A stretch of 64,000 nt of DNA from Seiridium cupressi (Eukaryota; Ascomycota; Sordariomycetes; Amphisphaeriales; Sporocadaceae). Under the pieces are notes generated by a model, which saw only the letters and a program-made list of their open reading frames with translations, did no database searches and had not been told where the DNA came from. The position numbers were made by a program, and so were the translations under genes. Positions 34,414 to 46,515 of the stretch are shown one piece after another. Position 1 is the first letter of the stretch. Every line of letters starts with the position of its first letter. The stretch spans positions 124,001-188,000 of the forward strand of contig JARVKI010000059.1 of the NCBI GenBank assembly GCA_036674765.1. The letters are read 5' to 3'.

Positions 34414-36170
34414 ATGGACCCCCTAAGATCCAACTTGGCAGGTTATTATACTCCTCAGCAGTATACGCCCGTACCATTGCCGACGTATCCACCACCTACC
34501 TTCTCGACCCCATCGCCCTATCCTCAGCACCAATACACCCCGACTTCGAACCATTCCAGCAACCAAGCTCAGCCGTACGATCATAGTCTCCAGCTCCCAG
34601 CGCACGCTCAGGCTGTCGTTCAAGCTCTAGCCCCGGCACACACTCGTCGAGCTCCGGCTCAAGTTCCCCACGACACGGTAGGAGACAGCAGGCACGAAGA
34701 GAATCATGATGGCAATGGTGCAAGCACAAAATCAAAAAGCGGCGGCGCCCCCAAAGGATTTGGCCGAACATCCGCAGTGTATCAGGTTGACGGAAGCGGA
34801 GTGAAGCGCCGGGTCAACGCCGAAGACTTTAGGGCCCAGGTGGAAGAGCGAACTCGAAATGGCGAAAGCTGCGAGCAGATTGCCGAAGTTCTAATATCCC
34901 AAGGAGCTCAGGTCACATCCAAAAGTGTCAGCCGGTGGAGGATTCAATGGGGCTTCCGAAAGAGAGTACGTGCTGCTTCGCACCTTGGTACACGTCTTTG
35001 CCAACTTCATGATAGGCCAAGCTAATTCGACCATGTATCTAGGCCGTCCGGAAGCAGTCAAAACCGCCGAAACCCAAGGAGCAACGCATGAACAAGAAGC
35101 AGCTATGGCAGTCCAAGTACAAGGCGGACATTACTCGCATGACACAGCAAGGTCTGGAACCGGAAGACATTGCTCAAATCATGACTGCTCGCGGCATGCA
35201 GCTCAAGAAGGGATCGAGTACCATCGCCCGGCTTCAGACTGTGTGGAAGCTGCGAGGCAGTGAAGCGTCCCGGATCAAGAACAAGCGATATCTGTCGAGG
35301 CGTAAAGCCCGTCAACAGCAAATAGAGGAGTTCCAGAACTATGCGCGAGAGCTTGGGCTTGAAACCCCCGACGAATGGATCAAGAAGAAGATGGAGGAGC
35401 CAGCTATAAAGCAGATGCGGCGGAGCGCTGCCTACGAGATGATGGGCGATGCTGCACCTGCACCAAAGGATACGTCGACCAAGACTAGAGCCAGCCGTCT
35501 GCGCAAGAGAGCCGTAGCGGTCGAGCCTGCCGGTGGGAATGATTCATTTGCGGAATCCTCAGCGCGAGGAGCAACAGAGGATGCTGAAGAGTCCAGTGAT
35601 GGTGGACACATGGCTTCCGGCTCGGTCATTGCGGCAAGATCTCTTCAAAGTAACCGTTTGCCTGTTGGTGAGCTTGCGCCGGAGCTAGATGACAGCGATA
35701 GTGACTCCAGCGATGGAGATCCCAGCTATCAGCCAATGGACGGTATCGATGAAGACGACGGTTATGCTATCAGACATGAAACCGAAAACAATGATCAGTA
35801 TTTGCATGGAGGCGATAACAGCGAATTTGAGGAAGCCAACCAACTTGATCTTCATGACAGGAATACTCCCGCTATTCTAGATGATCAGATATCTGTCCCT
35901 GGGCCGGCTGGGACGTTTATAGATGCTGCTATGGCATTGATCCTGTCGCCAGCAGAGCAGGAGAACACGGACATGTTGATGGGCTCAGTTAACAGCTGCA
36001 TCGTCGCCGCTCAATTCCTCAAAGACCTTCTACAGGCCAGATCTCAAGGCCGGCCTGCGCCTCGGAGTCTCATTGGACTACCGCCATCCGCAAAGGATAT
36101 TGAGACGGCACGTTACAAGCTTGCGGAAGCTGCGCAGGCAACAGTAGATGTCTTGCAAATGCCATTCTGA
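34414..36170 (+). CDS. HTH-like nuclear protein, distantly Clr5-like
   Basis: Two exons, 34414-34965 and 35043-36170 (559 aa). The first ~100 residues are Pro/Gln/Tyr/Ser-rich and disordered. Two similar helical modules follow. RAQVEERTRNGESCEQIAEVL ends with SVSRWRIQWGFRKR. The second runs KADITRMTQQGLEPEDIAQIM and ends with STIARLQTVWKLR. Both have the pattern 'helix, NGES/GLEP turn, QIA/IAQ helix, recognition-like helix with a W', so they look like a tandem pair of helix-turn-helix units, somewhat like the Clr5 or homeodomain-like folds of fungal DNA-binding proteins. A basic stretch (KNKRYLSRRKARQQ) and an acidic middle (DSDSDSSDGD) are typical of nuclear proteins. The C-terminal 90 residues are predicted helical. 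A transcription factor role is an inference; I do not recognise the exact family. Confidence 0.8.
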
Positions 36171-36922
36171 GACAGCAAGGAACACCATTATAGAATTGGG
36201 GACCATAATCGGGAATAACAGTTCACAGGAACTCTCTGCTCTGTGTACAGTGACATGTGTAGACGCTTACCTTGCCCCTTTTCTAGAGTTTGCATGATTC
36301 AGAACCTCATGGACAGCAACTTTGAGCTCCGGGCATCATCAATCAATTGTTATCTGGTGGTTCCAATCTCATGCTGGTGCCTGCTGTAACGCAAGACCAG
36401 CCATCAAACGTATATGCGCATGATGCAGAGCCCAATCGGTCAGCGATTGCATATATATGCCACAGTCATGCGGCATCCTTCATGTGCTCTTTTTAATTCA
36501 TTCCAGTGAAGACGCAAGTTCTGGCCCCTGCAAGGTTTGTGGATTCCAACGGCACTGATAGTCACTTAGCGGACACTTGCCATCGAGGAAAGGGAGTTAC
36601 CGCTACGTCGTAGCCTGAATGCGCGCGTTGTATTGGCCACAAGTAACCATATTTGTATTACTGCGCCTGATAGATGGGCCTGGCTTTAGAGCCGCTCGCT
36701 TATATCATAGCTTTCGGAGGGCTTGAAAATCGGTTAGGACAATTTGGGGTTGCTTCGACTTCATGACTATACGATTGACGTGGACTTGACGTACCAGCCC
36801 ATTGTCGATTGACGTCATGGATCTCAGCACCTGTCGAGTCGTGAGAAATAGTGTGAATTCCTAGCAAGACTGTTTCTATTTTCCCTGCAACTTCAAAACA
36901 TTAGCGTGTATAAGCTCTCAAT
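36171..36922. other. Intergenic region, promoter of the SDR gene
   Basis: About 750 bp with no coding sequence. It holds the 3' flank of the HTH-like gene and the presumed promoter and leader of the SDR gene. TGACGT elements occur at about 36777-36782 and 36814-36819 (CRE-like), with a TTGACGTAC word between them. Confidence 0.4.
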
Positions 36923-37882
36923 ATGTTCGGTAAAAGAGACAAGTTCGATCCCAACACTGACGTCCCAAACCTCTCCGGCAAGGTATATGTCGTCACAGGC
37001 GGCAGCGCTGGGATTGGGTTTGGAATATCGGCTCACATTCTTCAGCACGGCTGCTCCAAACTGTTTCTGCTAGGGAGGAAAGAAGAACACTTGGCCGAAG
37101 CCGAAGAAGGCTTGAAGAAATATGGCGATACATCACGAGTGGAGCTGGTTCAGGTCGATTTTGGAGATATTCGACAGACTGACCAGGTTGCAAAGCAACT
37201 AGCGTCTCGGCTTGAACGCCTGGATGCACTTATTCTCAATGCCGGGCTTGGTGTTGGACCCTACTCTCTGACCAAGGACGGCCTTGAGAGTCACATGCAG
37301 GTCAATGTATTTGCCCAGCATCACCTCGCCACAGTCTTGCTTCCCAAGCTCATCTCGAGCCCTGAGAGCCGGCTGTGCTTCCAGTCGTCCGAGTACCATC
37401 GCCTAGGGACTGGCGATGTCCATTTCCGAGACATTTCTGAAATCAATAAGGACATGGGGCCTAGCACATTATATGCTCGGTCTAAGCTTGCTCTCGTCCT
37501 GTTATGTCGTGCTTTGCACAGACGAAAAGTGGGTGGAGAGCTCGGTCTCCAGCCGGGCGCTGCACCTTATATCAACGCAACTCATCCGGGCGCAGTGGTC
37601 ACAGATCAACAAGGTCAAGCTATTGAAGCCTATGGAACACTGGGGAAAATTGGCGTCAAGGCCATCAGACCTTTCATGAAAGACCCGGTGGATGAGGGTT
37701 GTCGGACGATGTTGTTTGCAGCCACAAGTCCGGACATAGTGGAGGATGGAATTGACGGGGAGTACATTGTACCAGACTGTAAGGTCACCAATGTTAGTGA
37801 TCAAGGAGAAGATGAGGAGCTCGGAGAACGTCTTTGGGAATTGACTGAAAGTATCCTTCGAGAAAAGCTAATGGCTCTATGA
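36923..37882 (+). CDS. Short-chain dehydrogenase/reductase
   Basis: Single exon, 319 aa. The coenzyme loop is TGGSAGIG (residues 25-32), followed by the FLLGRKEEH strand with an Arg that favours NADP(H), the NAG motif (LILNAGLG), FQSSEYH carrying the catalytic Ser, and YARSK (Tyr184, Lys188). The ATHPGAVVTD loop after the active site is the usual PG motif. The arrangement resembles fungal retinol dehydrogenase- or WW-domain oxidoreductase-like SDRs, which reduce hydrophobic aldehydes or ketones. No membrane anchor is seen. No partner genes suggest a pathway, so the substrate is open. Confidence 0.92.
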   Translation: MFGKRDKFDPNTDVPNLSGKVYVVTGGSAGIGFGISAHILQHGCSKLFLLGRKEEHLAEAEEGLKKYGDTSRVELVQVDFGDIRQTDQVAKQLASRLERLDALILNAGLGVGPYSLTKDGLESHMQVNVFAQHHLATVLLPKLISSPESRLCFQSSEYHRLGTGDVHFRDISEINKDMGPSTLYARSKLALVLLCRALHRRKVGGELGLQPGAAPYINATHPGAVVTDQQGQAIEAYGTLGKIGVKAIRPFMKDPVDEGCRTMLFAATSPDIVEDGIDGEYIVPDCKVTNVSDQGEDEELGERLWELTESILREKLMAL

Positions 37883-39309
37883 TGTGAACGAAAACACTAT
37901 CCTAGAAGTCGGCTTTCGGAGGTATAAGCCAAGGGATGAAGACCAGTTATCAATATAGATCCGATAATATGAATTTCTCACCTCCGCTAAGACTCTGTTA
38001 TCCGTTTAGTATAGTATAATATTCTGGATATGAAATCGTATATACTAACTAACCCCTCTATCTCCCGGCCGCCTAATTTTGCAGAGATTTATAGTTAAGT
38101 GATGATGTAATTAGAGCTTTGTGTCGCTAGTTACTTGTAATCGCCATGCCAGGTGAGGTGACAAGTGCTAGGTGCTCTTCACACAGCAAGGAGTGGGCAT
38201 TCGAAGCTATTCGCGACGCCGCTCCCTTATGTGTATGGTATTCAATTCTAAAGACTACGCGAAACAGCGAATCGAGCCATCTTCCCTCGATCAGACACAG
38301 GAGCCCTACTGTCCAGGAAGCCCATATGTTACGTTGACCTTTTTTTTATCTTATCTTTGGATAATGTACTGTCAATCCAGTTAGGTGGCCACGGCGGGGC
38401 ACCTGGAGGGATGCTGGGCACTCAGAGATCACTTCTGAGACTGAGGACCTCTTTTGGATTGAACTATATGAGTCCGACCGCATAAAGGATATCAGTCTCG
38501 CCTAATGACTCGCTCCGATACCTTACGGAACCGTTTCAAGAGTTCTAAAGATACCAGTCGACGTGGCGGAAACACTGCAAAAAGAAAAGCAGATTCCGAT
38601 TGCTTTAATGTCGCATTGGCACATAATAGGAAAAGGTCAAGGCAAGATGCGGATAAACATCATTCCCGAGGTTGTGCCTTCTGGTTTAGCCATATTTCCT
38701 AAAGCTAAGAATTTTCAATTATTACTAATGATATGCGTAACTGTAAATATTGATTTCCCACTGAAAATGGTGCGATATTTCGCCCTACGCTGTCTCTAAT
38801 ATCATATCAAGTATTACCGATAGTGATGTATTACCTCAGCCCGCTCAGCTATAGCTAATGTAATAAAACTTGGGAGATGATAAAATTTCGGTATTAATCA
38901 AGTCATAATTCTCCTGACAATTGTGATTAGAGCACATTTTGTAAGACATCAGTTTGGACAGATAAGTCCATACGCTGAGGATCACAAGGCTACTGGCCTT
39001 GGTTTAAGGAGATCGGAATGTAGCGACTCCTAGCTATAGAATGGCAAACCAGTAAGGCAGGAGATGACATTTTCGATACGTAGATAGCTTGTCACGTCCC
39101 ATACCCCCCCCCCCCGGGAGGTTGCGTCGGTCGCTTTCGCGACCCACGCCCCGATGTTAAATAGAACAACAATATCAGTTTGGACAGACATTGAACCACT
39201 CGATCCATAGTACATCCAGCTCGAGCAAAGTCGTTATATGTTCCAGCGTTGTGTAAATTAATCCCGCAAACGCCCGCCTGCAACCCATATCTTCTCCCAT
39301 AATGAACCA
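37883..39309. other. Gene-poor interval with C12 tract
   Basis: About 1.4 kb lie between the SDR stop and the end of the peroxidase gene. Frames at 38505-38799 overlap each other and show no domain. A C12 run at 39104-39115 is flanked by sequence repeating part of a nearby word (AATATCAGTTTGGACAGA near 39170 against ATCAGTTTGGACAGAT at 38948), a short direct repeat. I see no gene. Confidence 0.45.
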
Positions 39310-40416
39310 TTATCGCGGCAAAGGAATGACCTGTGTACATTCTGTGAGAGTATTCATATTGTTTACACCCAACATACTCATACGAAAATAAGCAGACGCA
39401 TAGGCCTACGAGTTTGTTAGTGTACGAACTCTTATGCGCCAATTCTGTTGCTGACTTACAGGTGCCCACGCCGCCTGACCTGCTCCGCCAGAGAACACCT
39501 TCCATTGCCCTGATGTCTGACTATAGGTGGCCAGATCCTTATCACTGGGGAAGACGAGTATAGTCGTGTTATCCGAAGTAAGTGTCTCTGAGTAGAACTT
39601 GGTGTCCCACACGCCGGGAGTAGAGTCTTGTGGTGCGCCGGCACGAGATGGATCAACAAAGCTTTGCTTCGAAGTGCTGTGTGCCCCAACGAGTGCAACC
39701 AGGTCGCTTGCAGTAAACGTCTTGGCCGCGAAAAGATCGATCAAAAACTGAGCATCTTGGAAAGGTAACGGCAACTTTCCTGTTGGTCCAGCTTCACTGT
39801 TGTCGTTTCGGCCAACGAATGATCGGATTCGGGGACCTCCAGGACAAGAAACCGTTCCGACAAGGGCGGCAGTCTGAATCAGATCAGCCATACTGATCCC
39901 GTATTGTTGGTACTTGGCAAACCAAGTGTTGGTCTGGGCACCTGTGGCTTGCAGGCCTCGGTTCTCGATGCGATCCAGCTCGTCAGAGAGAAGCAGTGAA
40001 CCATCAGCACCTCCGTAAGATGAACTCGTGTCCCACGTGGCAGCGTCATGGAATCCTTGACGGATAGCACCACGGGCAAGATCGGTGCATCCATTGGAGT
40101 CTTGGAACGCATCTGCCATCTCGGCAGCAATGTAACTCCACACGCAGCATGTGTCCTTACTACAAGCGTCCGAACCTAATGCGCCAGGGGCTGTGTATGT
40201 CGTTCCATCCGCGACGGCGCTTGCGCCTTGGAGAATAGACTTGATGGTCAGACCGACATCACTCAAGAGACCGCTCACGAGATCACCGAGTAGCTCCGTC
40301 GACCGTCGTTCAATGCCATTATTTCGTGCCTCGATCTCGTTGAGAACTCGGTCCATACCAGGGTATGCGATGGCTGAAGTTGCAGCACAGGCGACCAATA
40401 GGGTTGAAGGTTTCAT
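39310..40416 (-). CDS. Secreted heme peroxidase, ascomycete class II-like
   Basis: Two exons on the minus strand, 40416-39460 and 39405-39310 (350 aa). The second exon adds the conserved AYFRMSMLGVNNMNTLTEC end that a single-exon reading would lose. A signal peptide covers residues 1-17 (LLVACAATSAIAYP). The distal heme side is Arg119 and His123 in AIRQGFHDAATWD, followed by GGADGSLLL, the calcium-binding and fold motif. The proximal His is His246 in LVALVGAHSTSKQ. These fit the plant-fungal peroxidase superfamily, in the branch of ascomycete peroxidases related to class II ligninolytic enzymes. Such enzymes oxidise phenolics with H2O2 outside the cell and are used in lignocellulose attack or defence against host oxidants. 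Mn-binding acids and the surface Trp of lignin peroxidase cannot be assigned safely. A longer upstream frame lacks a signal peptide, so I use this start. Confidence 0.92.
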
Positions 40417-42967
40417 GGTGTAATAAAGAAAGAGAGCATATGTGATGAGGATTATGAACAACGACGACGTATATAGGATGCCGCTAGGGAAGGGGCACGA
40501 AAATAGAAGTCTAAAGGGCCAAGTACGGATTCGACAAAATGGCGAGTGATACAGGAGAATAAACACTCAGTTTCTGCGATAGCAGAAGAGACTTTTCGAG
40601 GTCCCATGTCAAAAAGAATGACCTACTTATAGGTTCGAACTTCGTTTAACGCATCCTATCCGCCCACAATCCCCTACCTTGAACTAGCCAAAAGTTATTG
40701 GAGCCAAGCTTCGTCCCAACTTCACAATACATGTCCGCCATCCTACCGTCGTTTGGGCTACACTGATGGTGGTTTCTAAGCCCCATCATGGCCGTGCCAA
40801 TGCAAAATATTTTGAGGGTTCGTATTATGAGGCTCAAGGTCGTTAGGCCAAAACAAAACTAGTTACGGTAGTTAAAGGACTAAAGCAGTGAGACGTGCGT
40901 TAGAAGATAGGCTAGTGCAGGCTGACAGGGTTGAATCCCGAAGCCATTGCCTAGGCTTCGGACTTTCTGAACCGGACGACGTGGTTGGTATCATAAGAAA
41001 AAGTGCGACGACGGTAGCGTAGCACGGATTTCTCCTTCCCGGGAGCCTGACCTGAGGCTTCCACAGATGCACACAGAGAACGCTGGACAGTCAAAAACTA
41101 TAGCGAGCTTCTCGGCGGCTTTGATGCATGCACAGCTCGTTCTCAACGCCCAGATTAGCATTTTCAGACGGCATCGTCAACGGTACCCACGATCCTCTAG
41201 TGGTGAGCTATGATGCTGAGCATTCTTGCGCAGCCGTTGATCATACCGGGTATGAGCCGGTCATTTCGCCAGCCATTCCATGTGCGCAGGATGAGACTGC
41301 CAACAAGTCAATGATCGGATTCAGCTGGCTGGCCGGAAACCCTTGGATCGCCGAAGCTCACGTCCGGACCCAGTAGATCTGTTCTCGTTGCAAATCATTC
41401 TCGATCTTGCTGTATTGGAGAAAAGACCATTGGTGCAGCCCCAAGGTCCCACAACAATATAGGCTTCGGAGGTCCGGTGATCGAAAATGCAGCTACCACT
41501 CGGCACTAGATGGTAGCTATCCCAGTTGGGAAGCACAACAATTTCACATGTCGTGAATCGAGAACTATTGGAAACCTCGCAGCCAGGCGGATATCTGGCA
41601 AACGTCAGAATCTTAGAAGTAGATAGCCCAGTTTCGGGCAATCCCTAAGGCTAAAAATGAGTTGTCGTGCGTACCGGAGGCAATAGCTATTGACACGGAT
41701 GACGACCAATTGAGGGCCATGGCAGACTTAGGACCACAAATTACACTTCGAGATCATTCCGCATCTAATCGTCCCTAAAGTGGACGGTCTCATCCCAACA
41801 GTCTGGTACCTTCGCATCTAAAGTGGCATTCTGATTTAGCCTTTAGCGTGGCATCAGTAATGCCACAAAACTTGCAAATCATGCACTCACTCGAAAGAGT
41901 TCCGGTGATGACAAGGCAAATAAACCTCAATACTCGTGCTAATGGTCTGCTCTAGCTAAAAGGTTACTTGGCACGGGCCTATACCAAAAGTGAAAAACGC
42001 GACAAATAGCAACTAGTAACTATATCTTGCGTTAATGCGTTTATTAAAAATTAGTCGTCCACTAACACGTAGTCGTGAATATATACCTCCTCGTAGCATA
42101 CTGAGATATAAAGGGTTAATACTAGGTATTAAAGAATTTAGATAGCTATGCGGGCTTTTAATAGAGTGAATTGATACGACTATTCTACTAGCTAAAACGG
42201 AGCTCTGAGAAATGTGCTGTAAGTCCTTTAGAAATAACCGGAATAATAATCTGGCATTCCAGACATTTATGTATACAGGCCACCTCGTAGAACATATCCC
42301 TAGTGCTTAAGGCGTTTGTGGTGAACTAAGCGCATGGTGTTAGTGCATTGCCTGCAGGAGTCTAGTTTGGTAAGTTTGTTGCCGAATGCCAGAATACCTG
42401 TCGCTATCAGAGTACTATGAATTCGAGCTATTATTTGTTCCGTTTCAAAGTATGTAAGTTTCGATGAGCGTACACCGTTTGGCTTGAGAGGGATGTAATC
42501 CAGACATAGTTGAAAGCACTGGAGACACCATAGCCATGGCACTGAAGTTTACCGGCTATATTGAGTGCCGCCACTGTGCCGGCACGCGGCGCGGCAGGCC
42601 ATGAAGCTGGGAGCCCCAATAACCAAAGCTTAGAAAATTGAGTTTCCCGGGCCGTCGGGCTGGGATTTCGGGCTCTGATCAATACATAAATAATTCTACC
42701 ATCTTACATGGAGCAAATTTACCGGTTTGAAATTTTATGGAGGAACACATGCGGCTGTCCCTAATCTGGTACGGAGCTTCGCCCCTCGGATTGACCCCCG
42801 ACGCGGGGCTGATAAGACCAGGACGAACTCCGAGGAACACTGTCGCTTCCCACGCCTTGCCTGCGTTGCTGTGGTTGTCGAAAGCCATGGCTCTTTAAGC
42901 CTTCTGCTATGCCATTCTCGACTTCGGCTACGCGAGACTTCTATCACGCCATATCCGACCAACAAGA
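40417..42967. other. Gene-poor interval with an AT-rich scar
   Basis: About 2.5 kb. The peroxidase promoter is next to 40416. The minus frame 41321-41641 codes for a Cys-containing peptide and may be an eroded small-secreted-protein gene, but no splice solution keeps it open to a signal peptide. The last 300 bp are the promoter of the DUF885 gene. Confidence 0.45.
41990..42260. repeat. AT-rich island, probable RIP-degraded repeat
   Basis: A block rich in TA and in words such as ttattaaaaattag and attaaagaattta breaks the base composition of its surroundings. It fits an old transposon fragment degraded by RIP. No ORF or terminal repeat remains. Confidence 0.45.
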
Positions 42968-44707
42968 ATGGCGCCGATTGCATCTCCACAGAGTAGTCGC
43001 GGGACCGAAGCTGCGGACCTGGACGACTGGGTCTCGATAGAACCGCTCTCCATATCACCGCCGGCTGAGCCAATTATCGACCGCATTGTCCGCATTCAAG
43101 CCGACCTAAAAGAGCTATTGGCCTATTATAAGTTCGAAACATCACCAACGCGGTACGATCGACTGCGAAGATTCTATGAGGATGAACTTGCTTCTCTAAG
43201 CAGAGCACCTTTCGAAATATACACACAAGATGACAAGGTGGACTTCCTTCTCCTCAAGAACTATCTGTCTCGTGCACTTCGAACGCTTGAACTTGAAAAA
43301 GACCGTGATGATGAGTTCGCCCCATTGTTTGAGCCTTTCGCTACGGAGATCAGAAGCTGGATGGAGGCTCGAATGCGTGTCGCCCAAATCGAACCAAAGG
43401 AAGTAGCAGCGAGCTTCCATGGCCTAGTAGACAAAGTATCTGTTTGTAAGAAGATTGCAGAGACGTCCAACCCTGGAGACTACTCCAAGGCCGCGGGTTA
43501 TCGTGCTGCAAAGTCAATCAATCAACTGCGCGAGCATCTCCAAGAGACGTATGACTTCTATGCTGGTTATGAACCGCTATGGGACTGGTGGGTGCGTGAA
43601 CCACACGCCAGCCTCGACACAGCCCTCGTGTCCCTAGCTGCTTTTGTCAAGGAGAAGGTAGCCGGGATCGAGCCAGGACACGAAGACAGCATCGTGGGAG
43701 AGCCCATCGGCCGAGAGGGGCTTCTCGCCGAATTGAAAGCCGAGATGATTCCATACAAACCCGAAGCACTGATTCGGCTTGCGGAGAAAGAGTACAGCTG
43801 GTGTGAAGCTGAGATGATCAAAGCTTCGGAAGAACTGGGATTTGGTGAGGAGTGGCGCAACGCTCTAGAGCACGTCAAGGGCCTCGTCGAACCTCCGGGC
43901 GCCCAACCGGTATTTATCAGATCTCTGGTTGATGAAGGCACTGCATATGTCAAGAAACACGACCTTGTGACCGTACCCAGGGTAGCGGAAGAGGCGATCC
44001 GTATGATCATGATTGAGCCAAGTCGTCAAAAGGTGTCCCCTTTCTTCCTCGGAGGCCCGGTCCTGATGGTGTCGTATCCGACGTCAGAGATGGCACACGC
44101 GGATAAGATGATGAGCATGCGTGGTAACAACCGCCATTTCTCAAAGGCCACTGCCTTCCATGAAATGATCCCTGGTCACCATCTTCAGCTCTTTGTTGCT
44201 GAAAGAGCGAAACCCCACCGCCAAGTGTTTGAGACGCCTTTCTATATCGAAGGCTGGGCGCTTTATTGGGAACTTGTCTTCTGGTCGAGAGGCGACTTCT
44301 TCACGAGCCCAGAAGACAGGGTGGGCACGTTGTTTTGGCGAATGCATCGATGCGCACGCATTGTATTCAGTTTGAAGTTCCACCTCGGACAAATGTCTCC
44401 TGCCGATTGTGTTGATCTCCTGGTCAACTGGGTAGGGCACGAAAGGGCCAATGCTGAGGGCGAAGTTCGACGAAGTTTCAATGGCGACTACAGCCCGCTG
44501 TACCAAGCGGCCTATCTACTTGGAGCCCTGCAGCTCTGGAAACTAAGAAGTGAAACGTTGGGCGATGGTCTTATGGAAGAGAAACATTTTCACGACAAGA
44601 TACTCGCTGCAAACATGATGCCGATCGAGCTGCTCCGCGGGTTGATCTTGAACCAGAAACTGGACAGAAATTTTGAGAGCAAGTGGAAGTTCTATGGCGA
44701 CATCTGA
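42968..44707 (+). CDS. DUF885 family protein, zincin-like putative peptidase
   Basis: Single exon, 579 aa. It shows the all-helical N-terminal part of DUF885 proteins (DLKELLAYYKFETSPTRYDRL). The metal site is HEMIPGHHLQ (His398, Glu399, His404, an HExxxGH arrangement), with the downstream partner FYIEGWALYWE that should supply the third ligand (Glu). Both are complete, so catalysis is plausible. DUF885 proteins resemble M32-type carboxypeptidases and are often annotated as X-Pro dipeptidyl-peptidases, but their substrates in fungi are unknown. No signal peptide is seen, so it is probably cytosolic. Length and order of motifs match bacterial and fungal members; the lack of introns would fit an old acquisition but proves nothing. 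Confidence 0.9.
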   Translation: MAPIASPQSSRGTEAADLDDWVSIEPLSISPPAEPIIDRIVRIQADLKELLAYYKFETSPTRYDRLRRFYEDELASLSRAPFEIYTQDDKVDFLLLKNYLSRALRTLELEKDRDDEFAPLFEPFATEIRSWMEARMRVAQIEPKEVAASFHGLVDKVSVCKKIAETSNPGDYSKAAGYRAAKSINQLREHLQETYDFYAGYEPLWDWWVREPHASLDTALVSLAAFVKEKVAGIEPGHEDSIVGEPIGREGLLAELKAEMIPYKPEALIRLAEKEYSWCEAEMIKASEELGFGEEWRNALEHVKGLVEPPGAQPVFIRSLVDEGTAYVKKHDLVTVPRVAEEAIRMIMIEPSRQKVSPFFLGGPVLMVSYPTSEMAHADKMMSMRGNNRHFSKATAFHEMIPGHHLQLFVAERAKPHRQVFETPFYIEGWALYWELVFWSRGDFFTSPEDRVGTLFWRMHRCARIVFSLKFHLGQMSPADCVDLLVNWVGHERANAEGEVRRSFNGDYSPLYQAAYLLGALQLWKLRSETLGDGLMEEKHFHDKILAANMMPIELLRGLILNQKLDRNFESKWKFYGDI

Positions 44708-46515
44708 GCAAAAGGTTGAGCTGTAAGTCCGTTGCAAGAAACACAATCATTGCATGTATATACAATACAGAAGAAGCGCACTGCATGTCATTCCTTCCAA
44801 CTTTTGCCCCTAATATATTTATCCCTTCGCCTGTGTGTCTATTGGCGCGCGATACAACATGTTGAGATAGTGATGAATATTTGACTAGGGTGGCTCGTCG
44901 AATGTCACTGGAGAACTTTGATATGGTTGTTGTTTGTATAGGAGATAATGAGGGTCTTGCCAGTTGCGTCATGATAAGGATGAACAATGCTAGCATAAGT
45001 CAGACCCCCAGCGATAGGAGTCGCTGTGAAAACCTTGGCATCCGGCATCCGGCATCCAGGGGCCTTCAGGGACAGACGCTGTTTTAAAGATAAACATCGT
45101 TTCCATCTGGTCCTATTCATGTTAGCTTCGTGGCTTGGGTATCAATGCTCGTAGCGGAGAAGTGTAGACTTATCGAGGTGAACAAATATTTAGTAGCTGA
45201 AATAGTTATCCCAGACCAACTGACGAGATCATGAACCTTCAAGGGATCGTCTGGTGTACACTCTGAGAGGGAATCTCGAAACCCTTCCATGGAACCCATC
45301 GGTGTCTTTGTCGGGATCGGTGACTCCTTCAGCAGCCCCAAAGAGTGTCGCGGTAGACATCATACCACTTCCCGCGGAGCTGACCTGTGAAGCCCAAATC
45401 CCGATGGCTTGCACCGTTATTGGCATGTTGAGACCCGAGGTATTCGGTGCTGAATTTGAGGATAGGATTTATGCCCGCGGGCTGAGTCCCGTCGCTCCAT
45501 TTATAAGAGGAGCGAACGAAGCATTTCCAGTGGCAATATGGTGCGATTCAGAAGCACTATCATAAAGCAAGTGCGCAATAATTAGCAGGCGAAGCGGCAC
45601 AGCATGTGACACAAGTAGCGGCGATTCAAGCGACAGGACGAAGAGTGCCATAACAAACGAGTAGAAGGACTGGGTACTAAACCAAGATCGACAGAACGAT
45701 TGCTTGGGATCTTATACCTGTGGGAGGTAGACGCAAATCCTTTCCTGTACAACCATGTCTACACCAAATTTGTCTGAGGGACATCTCACAGTCGGACTCC
45801 CTTATATGCCGGGAAGCCATATTCAAGAATAGACTGGATTACATTTCGAGGAAATCAAAATGTCATCGCAAATGATGACAAATATAAGGCTTTTCAGAAG
45901 TTGTTCGGTTGACCCACTCTACTCCAGATAGAGTTTGCTTGTCACATATGTATGCTTCCACGTCCAGACCATCATCTGCTCGGCCTTGGGGTTAAGGCCA
46001 GCCATAACGGGAAAGAGATACGGCATGGCGAAATCGACTGATAGGCGAAGGCTTGATGAGCATCTTACATATATAACATCTCGCCACCAATGTAATTGCT
46101 TAAGTTGGCTCATTTATACTTCAGTTGGATGACAAAGTACAGGGAGAGCAAGAGCAGCTAAGTCAGGAGGCAGCATAGTACAAGCTCCTAAACTATATTT
46201 GCCAGACAGCATCAGAGATATGTGTTTGTAAATGAACAATGAGAGTCATTTGCGCATGCGACTAGTTAGCAGAACTCGAAACATACTATAGGCAACGGCT
46301 GAAGGGCATCTCGACTGGCGGCCGAACCCGCGAGCATGGGGGATGTGCGTGGGTCTGCGGCGTTATCGGATAGCCTGAAATAGCAGGTGGGCGCGCAAAG
46401 CCTCCGGCTATCATTCCGATATTGCTATCGGTCGTTGGATAGACTACAGAGTGTTGCCGTTTGACAAGAAGAAACATTAGATTACATATCAACTCAAGCT
46501 AGACATTGTTGCAAG
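44708..46515. other. Gene-poor interval
   Basis: About 1.8 kb between the DUF885 stop and the asparaginase start. A pair of frames on the minus strand (45469-45651 and 45229-45426) and one on the plus strand (45254-45565) overlap without domains. The end is the asparaginase promoter. I see no supported gene. Confidence 0.45.

Noticed and set aside
40910..40945. tRNA-like T-arm (GGGTTGAATCCC)
   Set aside because: The motif looks like a T-loop, but no matching acceptor stem, D-arm or anticodon arm can be built around it.
41321..41760. Possible small secreted protein on the minus strand
   Set aside because: A Cys-containing frame and a nearby ATG with weak signal-like residues exist, but the plausible donor and acceptor do not keep the frame together.
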